Part shown: positions 25,801 to 32,718 of the stretch, piece by piece
Layout of the letters: every line of letters starts with the position of its first letter
How positions within the stretch are numbered: position 1 is the stretch's first letter
Source of the DNA: Chloroflexi bacterium CFX6
GTDB lineage: Bacteria > Chloroflexota > Anaerolineae > Anaerolineales > Villigracilaceae
Direction: 5' to 3'
Assembly: GCA_030263595.1 (NCBI GenBank)
Contig: SZPG01000004.1
Location: forward strand, 35,260-99,259
DNA: 64,000 nucleotides
Made by a program: the position numbers and the translations under genes
Notes under the pieces: model-generated
Told to the model about the DNA's origin: nothing
The model's database searches: none
Seen by the model: only the letters and a program-made list of their open reading frames with translations

Positions 25801-27738
25801 GCCGAAGGCGTCGTAGCCGTCTATGCGGAAGGGAAGCCCGTAATCGTAGTCCGTTTCGTTGACGACGGACGCGCCGTTGACGAGGAGCATCCCTTCGTCC
25901 ACTTCGAGGCGGAGGAAGTATTGCGTTCCCTTTGTGGCGGGGATCGGTCGGTCCAATTTGAGGGTGACTTCACTGCCGCGTGAGTCGCCGCCGGGCGGGA
26001 GGTCGGCCGTCAGCGAGGCGGCGGCGAGGATCTGTTCGGGGGTGGGATCAGGCGCATCGGACAGGGTCAGGCTGAGGGTCGAGGGTGAAGCGGACGTGTT
26101 CGCCGCGTATCCCAGTTTGACCGATTCGATCAGTCCGTCAACGTTCGCGACGAAGGTCGTGTCGTAGGGGATGCCATTACGGATGAATCCGCCGGTTGGA
26201 AAGGGAAGCGGCTGGTTATAGGCGGAGTTGCGCGTCTGGTATTCCACGTTGATGGGACCCGGCACGTTCTGGAAGATCCAGCGCGAGGCGGCGATGCGCG
26301 GTTCTTCGCGCAAGTAGATGCTTTGGAAGGCGAACGCCCAGGCGGCGGTTAGGGCGATGACGACGAGGGCGAGGATGGTACGCAGTACGGAATACGAAGT
26401 ACGTGCTTTGTAATTAGTAATTGGTAATTGTTCGAAGACCACCCAGGCAGCCATCATCGCGAGCAGCGGATAGACGGGTAATTGGTAGCGCATGGTGGGG
26501 TTGAATTGAAGGGATTGCCATATAAAATACGCCGCCGTCCAACCCCAAAGAAGCGCGTGACGCCATTCGCCTTTGAGGATCCGCCAGCCCATGTAGAGGA
26601 AGCCGATCCACGCGAGGATGCCGAGCGGAAGACCCAAACCCCAAACAGTTAGATTCTCGAATGAATATAAATACGAGCGCCGCGCCCATTGCAGGTTCCA
26701 CGGCAGGTCGGCGTCGCCTTTTGCCTGGATGCGCTGTTCCTGGATATTCGCGATCCATTGTTCGTTGAGACCGATCCCATCGAAGGCGTAGGGTTGGAAG
26801 ACGCGGAAGGAGAGGAGCGCGGCGAGTCCGCCGGCGATGAGGCAGACAGCGATCAGTAACCGGTAATCAGTGGACGGTGGACGGTGGATGGTTTTGCCCT
26901 CACCCTGTCCCTCTCCCTCAGGGAGAGGGGTGGCAAGCGCGTGACGATCCGTAATGAAGTAGCGCAAGATGAACGCGCCCGGCAGGAGAACGGCTAACGG
27001 ATAGATGTTGACCTTCGACGCCATTGCCATGCCGAAGGCGACGCCGAAGCCGAGGCTGAGGAGGAAGAGGGGATTGGAGAATAGTGAGTAGAAAGTGGAA
27101 AGTGGAAAGTGGAAAGTGGAAGATGGAAGGTGGGAAGTGGAAAGTGGGAGGGGACGATTTACGATTTCGATTGCGAAGTAGATGGCGAGAAAGGCAAACG
27201 CGTTGACGAACAGATCCGTCGTGAAGAAGTGCGATTGCTGGATCTGCATGACGGTCAAGGCGGAGAAGAGCGAGGCGAGCAGCGCGACCCTGCGCCCGTA
27301 CATACGCGAGACGAGGAGATAGAGGAAGAAGATCGTGAACAGGTCCGCCAGCGCGGAGAACTGACGCCCCAGCGTCTTTACGTCGAATTGACCGCTCGCG
27401 TCCGCCGCGATGCGGACGATGGTCATCGGCAGGTTGCCGTAAACGAAGAAGTTGTACCCGCGGTTGTACGGATTGAGAGGCGAGGTCCTGCTGTCGAAGT
27501 ATTCGCCGATGGACAGCCAGCGTTTCCGGTCCTCCGGGCAGGCATCCACGGGGATGGTTTCATCCCTGCAAACCTGGGCGCGCAAACTGCCAAGCACGCC
27601 CGTCAGGAAGTTTTCATCCGGGTGCTGGTGTTGTCCCTCGCCCCAGTCCACCCCGGCCAAACGCAAATAACCTGCCAGCAGAAAGACCAGCAGGAAGAGG
27701 ACGTCGTAAATCCAGGGATGTTTTTCGCGATAATTCAT
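22807..27738 (-). CDS. Giant GT39-like/DUF2298 fusion membrane protein
   Basis: A 1643-residue protein. The N-terminal third (about 1-470) resembles GT39/PMT-type glycosyltransferases, with HPDENFL in the first loop supplying the acidic site. A soluble, probably extracytoplasmic beta-rich region follows (about 480-850). The C-terminal half (about 860-1643) is DUF2298: GGERPMDFSYFNAVI, SFPPYDPWFAGGYINYYY, and near the end YTGLPGVVGWNWHQ. The fusion would join a sugar-transferring module to a DUF2298 module in one chain. At least five repeat tracts are read in frame in its loops. A role in surface polysaccharide or glycoprotein synthesis is inferred. Confidence 0.85.
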   Translation of the reverse strand: MNYREKHPWIYDVLFLLVFLLAGYLRLAGVDWGEGQHQHPDENFLTGVLGSLRAQVCRDETIPVDACPEDRKRWLSIGEYFDSRTSPLNPYNRGYNFFVYGNLPMTIVRIAADASGQFDVKTLGRQFSALADLFTIFFLYLLVSRMYGRRVALLASLFSALTVMQIQQSHFFTTDLFVNAFAFLAIYFAIEIVNRPLPLSTSHLPSSTFHFPLSTFYSLFSNPLFLLSLGFGVAFGMAMASKVNIYPLAVLLPGAFILRYFITDRHALATPLPEGEGQGEGKTIHRPPSTDYRLLIAVCLIAGGLAALLSFRVFQPYAFDGIGLNEQWIANIQEQRIQAKGDADLPWNLQWARRSYLYSFENLTVWGLGLPLGILAWIGFLYMGWRILKGEWRHALLWGWTAAYFIWQSLQFNPTMRYQLPVYPLLAMMAAWVVFEQLPITNYKARTSYSVLRTILALVVIALTAAWAFAFQSIYLREEPRIAASRWIFQNVPGPINVEYQTRNSAYNQPLPFPTGGFIRNGIPYDTTFVANVDGLIESVKLGYAANTSASPSTLSLTLSDAPDPTPEQILAAASLTADLPPGGDSRGSEVTLKLDRPIPATKGTQYFLRLEVDEGMLLVNGASVVNETDYDYGLPFRIDGYDAFGGIYRGDLNLQVYWDDNEDKLNRFVDVLSEGDYIFIPTNHQYAQITRLPERYPLTTLYYRELMGCPFGADIIACYHAAKPGDYEGRLGFDLVAVFETFPKLDLPLLGEIQINDQYAEEAFTFYDHPKVFIFKKNADFDAAQVRATLSAVDLGKVVRLTPRQFDDYSSLLLPADRLASQRAGGTWSQLFDYDWLQNKYPILGLVIWYIFIFILGLAVYPIIRLAMPGLADKGYPLSRALGLVLFAYLAWLAGSLEIPYTRATIAVVFGLVLLIGAILAYIQRDELRGEWRSKRAYFLMIEGLFLAFFLIDLLIRLGNPDLWHPAKGGERPMDFSYFNAVIKSTSFPPYDPWFAGGYINYYYYGFVIVGTPVKLLGIVPSIAYNFILPTLFATVGISAFSIGWNLLSSPLSQRERAEGEGESSSFILHPSSLIAGLSASLLAILLGNLGTLQLLYQKMQQLGAAGAFSWEANLVQRLTWAWQGFLMTLKGISLPIGPGDWYWNPSRVVPPGPDNSITEFPLFTFLYSDLHAHMIVMPIALLAIGWALSAVAARGRWKNQASAGLGLVIGGLIVGAVYPTNLSDTYTYLLLCVVALGYSILRYSDLDLVKRIALAIGAVGALYLLSRFMYEPYRVWYSQAYSALEPWKGPFTPIASYLTMWGVFLFIVTSWMVWETREWMRLTPLSALKNLKPYQLLIEGALVALVVALLALQFVGASVGWIALPLAAWAGVLLLNPHLSDAKRFALFLIGTAMFITILVEVVVVRGDIGRQNTIFKFYLQAWLMLAASAGAALAWTLPAFFKWLPGWRVFWQTATIVLISVAMLFTVTGISGKIRDRWVAEAPHTLDSMTFMQYAQYDDFGQRLDLIEDYRAIRWMQDNAQGSPVIVEANCPEYRWCTRFTIYTGLPGVVGWNWHQRQQRVFTSTQVQDRVNEVGEFYNSAEIEFASDFLEKYDVRYIIVGQLERAAYSPEGIAKFRHYDGKYWRAVYRDGQTVIYEVTP
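24514..24546. repeat. GGATGAA tandem repeat in coding sequence
   Basis: Four to five perfect copies of AAGGATG sit inside the giant fusion gene and are read in frame as a Ser-Phe-Ile-Leu-His-Pro-Ser linker next to the palindrome at 24564. Confidence 0.8.
24564..24584. repeat. CCCTCTCCC palindrome in coding sequence (copy 1)
   Basis: Nine-base arms CCCTCTCCC and GGGAGAGGG surround a 3-nt centre. The palindrome is inside the fusion gene and encodes SPLSQRE-type residues. It belongs to the same family as 26909-26929 and 29674-29725. Confidence 0.85.
26376..26430. repeat. TACG/AATTGGT low-complexity repeat in coding sequence
   Basis: Imperfect copies of an AGTACGNAATACG unit are followed by ATTAGTAATTGGTAATTG. 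It is translated in frame (QLPITNYKAR) at the boundary of a membrane segment in the fusion gene. Confidence 0.6.
26862..26891. repeat. GGTGGAC tandem repeat in coding sequence, second site
   Basis: Three copies of the GTGGACG unit, preceded by CAGTAACCGGTAATCAGT, match the unit at 22007. They are read in frame as a Thr-Ile-His-Arg-Pro-Pro-Ser linker, directly next to the palindrome at 26909. Confidence 0.75.
26909..26929. repeat. CCCTCTCCCT palindrome in coding sequence (copy 2)
   Basis: Perfect 10-base arms (CCCTCTCCCT and AGGGAGAGGG) surround a single central base. The palindrome is translated in frame as PLPEGEG within the fusion protein. Confidence 0.88.
27083..27150. repeat. GGAAAGT tandem array in coding sequence
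   Basis: About nine imperfect 7-8-nt units (AAAGTGG, AAGATGG, AAGGTGG) make the longest array in the window. The coding strand gives a Ser-Thr-Phe-His-Phe-Pro-Leu repeat in a loop of the fusion protein. Confidence 0.85.
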
Positions 27739-27774
27739 ATGGCTTTGCTGTCACACCTGCACTTGCGCCAGGTG

Positions 27775-27888
27775 CAAGTGTTGCGAGCGATCGCCAGCGA
27801 GCGAAGCAATCTCCCGCATGGTGTTGGAGATTGCTTCATCGGTCTTCGACTTCGCTACGCTCCGCTCAGACCTCCTCGCAATGACGAA
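27775..27888. repeat. Intergenic interspersed palindromic repeat (GAAGCAATCTCC type)
   Basis: The sequence contains AAGCAATCTCC and its inverted copy GGAGATTGCTTC around a short centre, flanked by CGAGCGAAGC and CTCGCAATGACG. This dispersed element type is found in many bacterial genomes. It fills the gap between two giant membrane genes and may act as a transcript-end hairpin. Confidence 0.7.
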
Positions 27889-27889
27889 G

Positions 27890-30130
27890 TTATCGAGGCA
27901 CAAAATAGATCCAAAAGTCGTGACCCGGCGCGTCCGAATCGAACAGGCGCAACTGCCCGTCCGGATACAACGATTTCAACGCGTCCAGCGTTTCCGTGTC
28001 GTTGAACTCCTGTTGTTCCAAATTGGCGCGCACCATGAACAGCCTGGGGCCCGTTAATTCTAACGTAGTCGGCAGGTTCTCCCGCCACATCGCCATATCG
28101 CGGTTCGGGATGCCCGCCCACACCGCCGGCAAACGCGTATCCACCCAATGCGGATACGGCACGATCCAGACCGTGTCCGTCCGTCCATAAGTCTGCTCGA
28201 ACTCCCGGATGACCCTGCCCATGTCGGACGTGTTCCACGATCCCTGGCGGAACGAGTTGTAATACTGATCGAAGACCAGATTGTAATTCTGGGATGCAGA
28301 GACGAACAACAGGAGTCCCGCCAATCCCCACAGCAGGACGCTTCGCATCTTCCCACGCCCAAAGCTGGTGAGGAGACCATCGAGCGCCATCGCCCCGATA
28401 ACGAACGCGGGAATGTACGCGCCTCCCGCGCGGTTCAACGCGGGATTCTCGCCGGGGAACGCCAGCGAAAGCGACGAGGGCAACTGCAACAATGGAATGG
28501 ATGCCAAAAGGAACAAATCCAGCCAGCGACGTTCGCGCGCATAACGAATGAGCAACAGCACGACGCCCAACGCGAACAACGCCGCGGAGACCACGTCCAA
28601 CGCGGGGCGATGCGTGACGGAATGTACCCAGATCTCGCCGTCGTCGAAGTTGAACATCTTGAGGGCTTTCCATGCGTTCGAGAAGAAGATCTCATAGGCG
28701 GGACCGGGCAGCGCCTGTTCCGTTCCGCTCAAGCGCGAGAAGGCGCGGAAACCAAACTCCGTTGGATGGTCAACCCAGTAACGCAGGAGAGGCAGGAAGA
28801 CGAGCAGTGAAGTCAAAGCGAGGATCGCCAGCCAGACGGGTAAATTCCTGCGCGCGCCTTTGGACTGTGAATGAAGCCAATACAACAGGAATGCAACGAT
28901 GACAACAATAGGCACGATCCGCATGGGACTGTAGCCGTGCAAGCCGAGTCCCAGGAAGAGGCCCGAGAGGATGAAGTCGTTCCGGTTCCGCGTCCGCAAG
29001 CCGCGGATGAGGAAAAAGAGCGTCGGCGCGACGAAGAGCGGATAGAGCGGAAAGCGCAGTCCAACGCGGCTGACAACGTTGGGCCAGTAGCCGACCCCCG
29101 TCAAAATGAAGGCGAGGAGTCCCACGCGCGGTCCGCCGATCTCTTTGCCGAGCAGGTAAACGAAGGGGAGGGTCAAAAAGCCGAGGATGGCTGTGCCGAG
29201 TTTGAGACTGAGGTACGAAAGCCCCGTGCCGAAGACGTTCGCGATGAGAAGCGTCCAATACATCTGGAAGGATTCGCGTCCGGTGTTGCGCGGGAAGAAG
29301 ATGCGCGTTTCGCCCTGCGTGATGTCGTACACGTCGAGGATCTTTTCGGCGTGATCGCTGAACGGTTCGGGCGGGACGTTCGCGGTCTGATAGAAGCGGA
29401 AGAAGAAGACGAGCGCGGTCGCGGCGATGAGGAGCAAAGACCAGCGCGAGAAGGTGATCGTCCACGAGTCGCGTTTGAAAAAGTTTGCGATGCCCGTCAG
29501 CCTTTTCGCGCCGTCGAGCCAGAGAGCCCGGATAAACATGGCGACGGCGAGACCCCAGACAATGACATTGGTCGTCGTGAAGAGATTATCCCCAAGAATC
29601 GCAAACGCCCAAAACGCAAGCGCGAGGCTGACGAACAGGGCAACGCGGCGGTAGGTGAGTGGATCACTGCCTTCCCCCTCACCCCTGCGCCCCTCTCCCT
29701 GAGGGAGAGGGGATGGGGGTGAGGGAAGAGTCCATTCGCCGCGATGGATCGCCCATCCCAACAGGACGAACGCCGCGATGTAAAATGCAAATCCAAGCGG
29801 AGAGGTTGTTGGCGGCGGCTCGAAAGTGTTTTGTCCAATCAATGCGAAGAGGAGGGCGAGGAGGGAACGCCAGGGGAAAGGCGGAGGAGTAGTGGATTGC
29901 AGGCTTGAGTCTGGAGATTGTTGTCCGATGGACGAGGGGCGAGGCTTTTCCTGTATCTCGACAAGGGACTGATCGCTGCTCACTGACGACTGTTCACTCT
30001 CCTGAGTCTCTTCCGCAAATTCCGGCCGTTGAATCCTTTCGCCTCTCCCAAACCGAAACAGGGATTTGACGTAATCGAGAACGCTGGGTTCGTCGAAGGG
30101 AGGTTGATCTTGTTGATGATTATCAGCCAT
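27890..30130 (-). CDS. GT39-like glycosyltransferase with long N-terminal tail
   Basis: A 746-residue membrane protein. The first 80 or so residues are a polar Ser/Gln/Glu-rich cytoplasmic tail partly made from low-complexity repeats. Then come about 12 membrane segments. The first large loop carries PEPFSDHAEKILDVYDI, with acidic residues of the GT39/PMT type, and HRPALDV and a Tyr-Pro-rich C-terminal soluble domain follow. Residues about 135-152 (LPSPPSPLPQGEG and onwards) are encoded by the palindromic repeat at 29674-29725. The substrate is unknown. Confidence 0.75.
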   Translation of the reverse strand: MADNHQQDQPPFDEPSVLDYVKSLFRFGRGERIQRPEFAEETQESEQSSVSSDQSLVEIQEKPRPSSIGQQSPDSSLQSTTPPPFPWRSLLALLFALIGQNTFEPPPTTSPLGFAFYIAAFVLLGWAIHRGEWTLPSPPSPLPQGEGRRGEGEGSDPLTYRRVALFVSLALAFWAFAILGDNLFTTTNVIVWGLAVAMFIRALWLDGAKRLTGIANFFKRDSWTITFSRWSLLLIAATALVFFFRFYQTANVPPEPFSDHAEKILDVYDITQGETRIFFPRNTGRESFQMYWTLLIANVFGTGLSYLSLKLGTAILGFLTLPFVYLLGKEIGGPRVGLLAFILTGVGYWPNVVSRVGLRFPLYPLFVAPTLFFLIRGLRTRNRNDFILSGLFLGLGLHGYSPMRIVPIVVIVAFLLYWLHSQSKGARRNLPVWLAILALTSLLVFLPLLRYWVDHPTEFGFRAFSRLSGTEQALPGPAYEIFFSNAWKALKMFNFDDGEIWVHSVTHRPALDVVSAALFALGVVLLLIRYARERRWLDLFLLASIPLLQLPSSLSLAFPGENPALNRAGGAYIPAFVIGAMALDGLLTSFGRGKMRSVLLWGLAGLLLFVSASQNYNLVFDQYYNSFRQGSWNTSDMGRVIREFEQTYGRTDTVWIVPYPHWVDTRLPAVWAGIPNRDMAMWRENLPTTLELTGPRLFMVRANLEQQEFNDTETLDALKSLYPDGQLRLFDSDAPGHDFWIYFVPR
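29674..29725. repeat. Nested palindrome of the CCCTCTCCCT family (copy 3, longest)
   Basis: Inner 11-base arms (29690-29700 and 29702-29712) surround one base. Outer arms CCCTCACCCC and GGGGTGAGGG flank them. The whole element is translated in frame as a Pro/Gly/Glu-rich loop. Confidence 0.88.
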
Positions 30131-30165
30131 AGGATTATTGTTGCGTGATGCGTTGTGGGTGGTGT

Positions 30166-30196
30166 GTCCCTGCGGGATACTTCGTAATGTTGCGTG
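30166..30196. repeat. 31-nt direct repeat, copy B (intergenic)
   Basis: Identical to 18194-18224. Here it lies 36 nt upstream of the minus-strand GT39-like gene, next to the TCTACTTG array. Confidence 0.85.
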
Positions 30197-30203
30197 TACC
30201 GTA

Positions 30204-30266
30204 TTTGTTTATCTATCTGTCTACTTGTCTGCTTGTTTACTTGTCTACTTGTGTACCTGTCTACCT
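30204..30266. repeat. TCTACTTG-type tandem repeat
   Basis: About seven imperfect copies of CTACTTGT / TTACTTGT form a pyrimidine-rich array that reaches the last codons of the adjacent methyltransferase gene (stop at 30261). A related array is at 30995, on the other side of that gene. Confidence 0.75.
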
Positions 30267-30988
30267 TCCGACCTGCTTCCGCGCGATCACAATGATGCTC
30301 TCGCCCCAACGATAAGGGAGAAAGACCAAGCCTGTGATCGCCTGAAATCCGCCGAGCGAACCGAAGAACAATTTCTGGATCATGTTCGGCACAAAACGGA
30401 CGTACGGCACATCCCAGAAACCGTCGGAGAAAATGTCATACACATCAAACCCCGCCCTCTCGATCATACCCGTCCATTCCCTTGGGCGTTTCAGGGAAAT
30501 GTGCGTCGGGTCCTGGTAGCCGATCCACTTGTCGCCCTTCCACGGCTTGAGCAGGGAGTCGAGGTTCGGCGTGGCAAGGATGAGCGTGCCGCCCGGTTCG
30601 GTGACGCGTCCGATCTCCTCGATCGCTTTCTTCGGGTCGGGTAAATGCTCCACAATGTGCTTGATGATAACGACGTTAAATGAGTCGTTTCTAAACGGGA
30701 GTTCCTGCGCGCTGGCGGTCAGTAAAAGGGACTCCCTCACGACCTCTTTGGATTTTTTCACCGCCCAATGGTTGAGGTCAATGCCGTACGTTTCAAATGT
30801 ATCTTCGAGTTGCCCTGTGAGATGCCCCATGCCTGATCCCACCTCGAGCAGGCGCGCGCCGCGCCTGCCGTATCTGCGCGCCAGCATGGCGTAGAAGCGG
30901 TTCGACCACCAGTACATGCTGTATCTGGCGAAGGTGACGTGTGCGTAGGTGTGGTGTGGGAGGAGAAATAGTTTTCGTCGAAGGACAT
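30261..30988 (-). CDS. Class I SAM-dependent methyltransferase, frameshifted near its start
   Basis: The main frame encodes a Rossmann methyltransferase: LLEVGSGMGHLTG (motif I), YGIDLN, then IIKHIVEHLPDP and LILATPNLDSLL. The natural N-terminus appears to be MSFDENYFSSH from the ATG at 30988, but that frame is out of phase with the rest. A direct duplication of five bases (ACACC ACACC, about 30948-30957) explains it: removing one copy gives SSHTYAHVTFARYSMYWW in one frame. As it stands, translation could only begin at 30917 (MYWWSN) or at a GTG at 31025 inside a repeat. The gene may be damaged, or the duplication may be an assembly error. Its substrate is unknown. Confidence 0.7.
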
Positions 30989-30994
30989 GGGATT

Positions 30995-31072
30995 GGTATA
31001 CAAGTACATCAGTAAACAGGTACACACGTCAGACTCTTGTTTACGTGTCTACTTGTTTGCCTGTCTACTTTC
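30995..31072. repeat. TCTACTTG-type tandem repeat, second array
   Basis: A degenerate tract of TACAAGTACATC, GGTACACACG and GTCTACTTGTTTG units matches the style of 30204-30266. The two arrays bracket the frameshifted methyltransferase gene. Confidence 0.6.
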
Positions 31073-31781
31073 TCCTCGCGATGTAAAACGTGAACGTCCC
31101 GTTCCCTATGGGTTCCGGCGACGCGTATTTTTCCACAAATTTCCTCGTGAAATACAAATTCCATCCCGTCAAGTAGTGACCCCATTCTAACACGCGCATC
31201 GCGGAGGGAGAAAAATAGTGCCACCAGCGGATGAGTTCGAACCCGGCGCGTTCCAGGCGTTCCCGCCACACCTCGGGCTCGTCCGCGTGATGGACGCGGG
31301 AGATCTTGCGGAACCAATCGGTATAACCTTTGCCCAATACGCGCGAGAGCGAGAGTTCGCTCAGATACCTCGTGTTCGGCACACAGAAATAGAACGGCGC
31401 ATCCTTTTTCAACACGCGGGCGGTCTCCTTCAACACATCGTCAATGTGCGGGATGTGTTCGAGGACCGAGTTGCTGAATCCGCTCGAGAAGTGGGCATCA
31501 GGAAACGGGGCGCGTGAACCGTCCGCTTCGACGAGGGATTTGTACGCGCCGAATTTCCTCGCCTCGTGGATGGGTCCGTGCCAGGGGTCGAGTCCCACGT
31601 CAATTTTCCGGTCGAAGGTCAAAGAGGCAAAGTGACCGTCGCCGCATCCCACGTCATAGACCGGCGCGGGCAGGGGTAAATCCTGGTAATACGAACTCTC
31701 CACCGCGCGCAAAAAGGCGCGGAAGTAGGGCAGGTCGCGGAGGTGGAGGAAGAGGAAATCCTTCGATTGACGATTGGTCAT
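31065..31781 (-). CDS. Class I SAM-dependent methyltransferase
   Basis: A 238-residue protein starting MTNRQSKDF at 31781. Motif I is VYDVGCGDGHFAS, followed by VGLDPW, and the post-I region FSSGFSNSVLEHIPHIDDVL matches the Methyltransf_11 fold. It lies beside another methyltransferase and downstream of the glycosyltransferase cluster, so it may modify a surface sugar or lipid carrier; this is inference. Confidence 0.8.
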   Translation of the reverse strand: MTNRQSKDFLFLHLRDLPYFRAFLRAVESSYYQDLPLPAPVYDVGCGDGHFASLTFDRKIDVGLDPWHGPIHEARKFGAYKSLVEADGSRAPFPDAHFSSGFSNSVLEHIPHIDDVLKETARVLKKDAPFYFCVPNTRYLSELSLSRVLGKGYTDWFRKISRVHHADEPEVWRERLERAGFELIRWWHYFSPSAMRVLEWGHYLTGWNLYFTRKFVEKYASPEPIGNGTFTFYIARRK

Positions 31782-31793
31782 GGGTGATATAAT
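31767..31793 (+). promoter_or_regulatory. Possible promoter of the vapBC pair
   Basis: TTGACG (31767-31772), a 15-nt spacer and a perfect TATAAT (31788-31793) lie 40 nt upstream of the antitoxin start. The spacer is short, which lowers confidence. It overlaps the divergent methyltransferase start. Confidence 0.4.
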
Positions 31794-31833
31794 GATAGCG
31801 CTTTCAAAAAAGTGATAGCAGAATCGAGGTCGT

Positions 31834-32106
31834 ATGGTACGAATGATGATCCAGTTGACGGAAGAGCAGGTCAAGGCGTTGAAGGCTCTGGCAAGGGCGC
31901 GCAAGGTGCCGGTCGCCAAATTGGTGCGCGAGAGCGTGGCGGTTTACGTGACGACCGCTGCGAAAGACCCTGAACGATCGAAGAAGAAACGCCGCGCGCT
32001 GGCGGGTCTGGAAAAGATCAGGAAGGCAAAGTTTCGAGACATCGAAGGCAAAAAAGACCTGGCGATCAATCACGACAAATATCTCGAGGAAATCTACGCG
32101 TCATGA
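31834..32106 (+). CDS. Ribbon-helix-helix antitoxin (VapB-like)
   Basis: A 90-residue protein whose first 45 residues fit a ribbon-helix-helix DNA-binding fold: a MIQLTEEQ beta strand, then LKALARARKVPVAKLVRESV. The C-terminal half is basic and would wrap the toxin. A CGAGGT ribosome site precedes the ATG. The 3' end overlaps the toxin gene by 4 nt (ATGA). RHH antitoxins usually autoregulate through sites at their own promoter; no clear operator repeat was identified. Confidence 0.82.
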   Translation: MVRMMIQLTEEQVKALKALARARKVPVAKLVRESVAVYVTTAAKDPERSKKKRRALAGLEKIRKAKFRDIEGKKDLAINHDKYLEEIYAS

Positions 32107-32498
32107 TCTACGTGGATACCTCTGCCCTGCTTGCATTGGTGAACGAGGACGATCCCGATCACGATCGAGCCATGCAAACCTGGCAGCGCTTGATCGAAGA
32201 GGAACAGAACCTGGTTTGCAACAACTACGTCCTTGTGGAAAGCATCGCCCTGATTCAACGCCGCATCGGGCTCGAGGCTGTGTCCATTTTGCACAACGAC
32301 ATCATCCCTTTCATCGAAGTGGAATGGCTGGACGAGGAACTTCACAACGCCATCGTGAAAGCCGTGATCAAAACAAATCGCCGCCAGATCAGTCTGGTTG
32401 ACAACGCCAGTTTCGACACCATGAGGAGACACAACGTCGAAACAGTGTTTGCCTTCGACAGTCATTTTCCCGATCAAGGCTTCGAGATCATTCCATAA
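32103..32498 (+). CDS. vapC: PIN-domain ribonuclease toxin (VapC-like)
   Basis: A 131-residue PIN-domain protein. The four acidic positions that bind Mg2+ are present: Asp5 (YVDTSALL), Glu46 (YVLVESI), Asp100 (SLVDNASF) and Asp119 (FAFDSHF). Such toxins cleave tRNA or rRNA when freed from the antitoxin. It is coupled to the upstream antitoxin gene by an ATGA overlap, and its end nearly meets the convergent small membrane gene (2-nt gap). Confidence 0.85.
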   Translation: MIYVDTSALLALVNEDDPDHDRAMQTWQRLIEEEQNLVCNNYVLVESIALIQRRIGLEAVSILHNDIIPFIEVEWLDEELHNAIVKAVIKTNRRQISLVDNASFDTMRRHNVETVFAFDSHFPDQGFEIIP

Positions 32499-32500
32499 AT

Positions 32501-32716
32501 TCACTGCCTGGCATCCGCAGAGGGTTTGACGATCCAGTATGCCAGCGCTCCCAAAACCGGAATGGCGCAAATGATGAGCGCCCACAACGCCAGCGTTGTG
32601 CCGCTCAACTTTTTCTTCGCAAGGTCGATCAAGGAAATGATCGGCAACCCGATGAGCAGAACGACGAAGGTCGCCTGGATCAAAAGAAACCAGAGATTGA
32701 TCCCAAACGTTCCCAT
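32501..32716 (-). CDS. Small membrane protein with PLDc_N-type domain
   Basis: A 71-residue protein with two membrane helices: a first helix of about 25 residues, then the linker DLAKKKLSG and a second helix containing ALWALIICAIPVLGALAYWI, the pattern of phospholipase D nuclease N-terminal (PLDc_N) proteins. Stand-alone copies are common and of unknown function. It lies 2 nt from the glycosyltransferase gene upstream. Confidence 0.75.
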   Translation of the reverse strand: MGTFGINLWFLLIQATFVVLLIGLPIISLIDLAKKKLSGTTLALWALIICAIPVLGALAYWIVKPSADARQ

Positions 32717-32718
32717 TT

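Noticed and set aside
27083..27150. Tandem repeats considered as a CRISPR array
   Set aside because: Units are only 7-8 nt, imperfect, contiguous without spacers and lie inside a coding frame; no cas genes are present.
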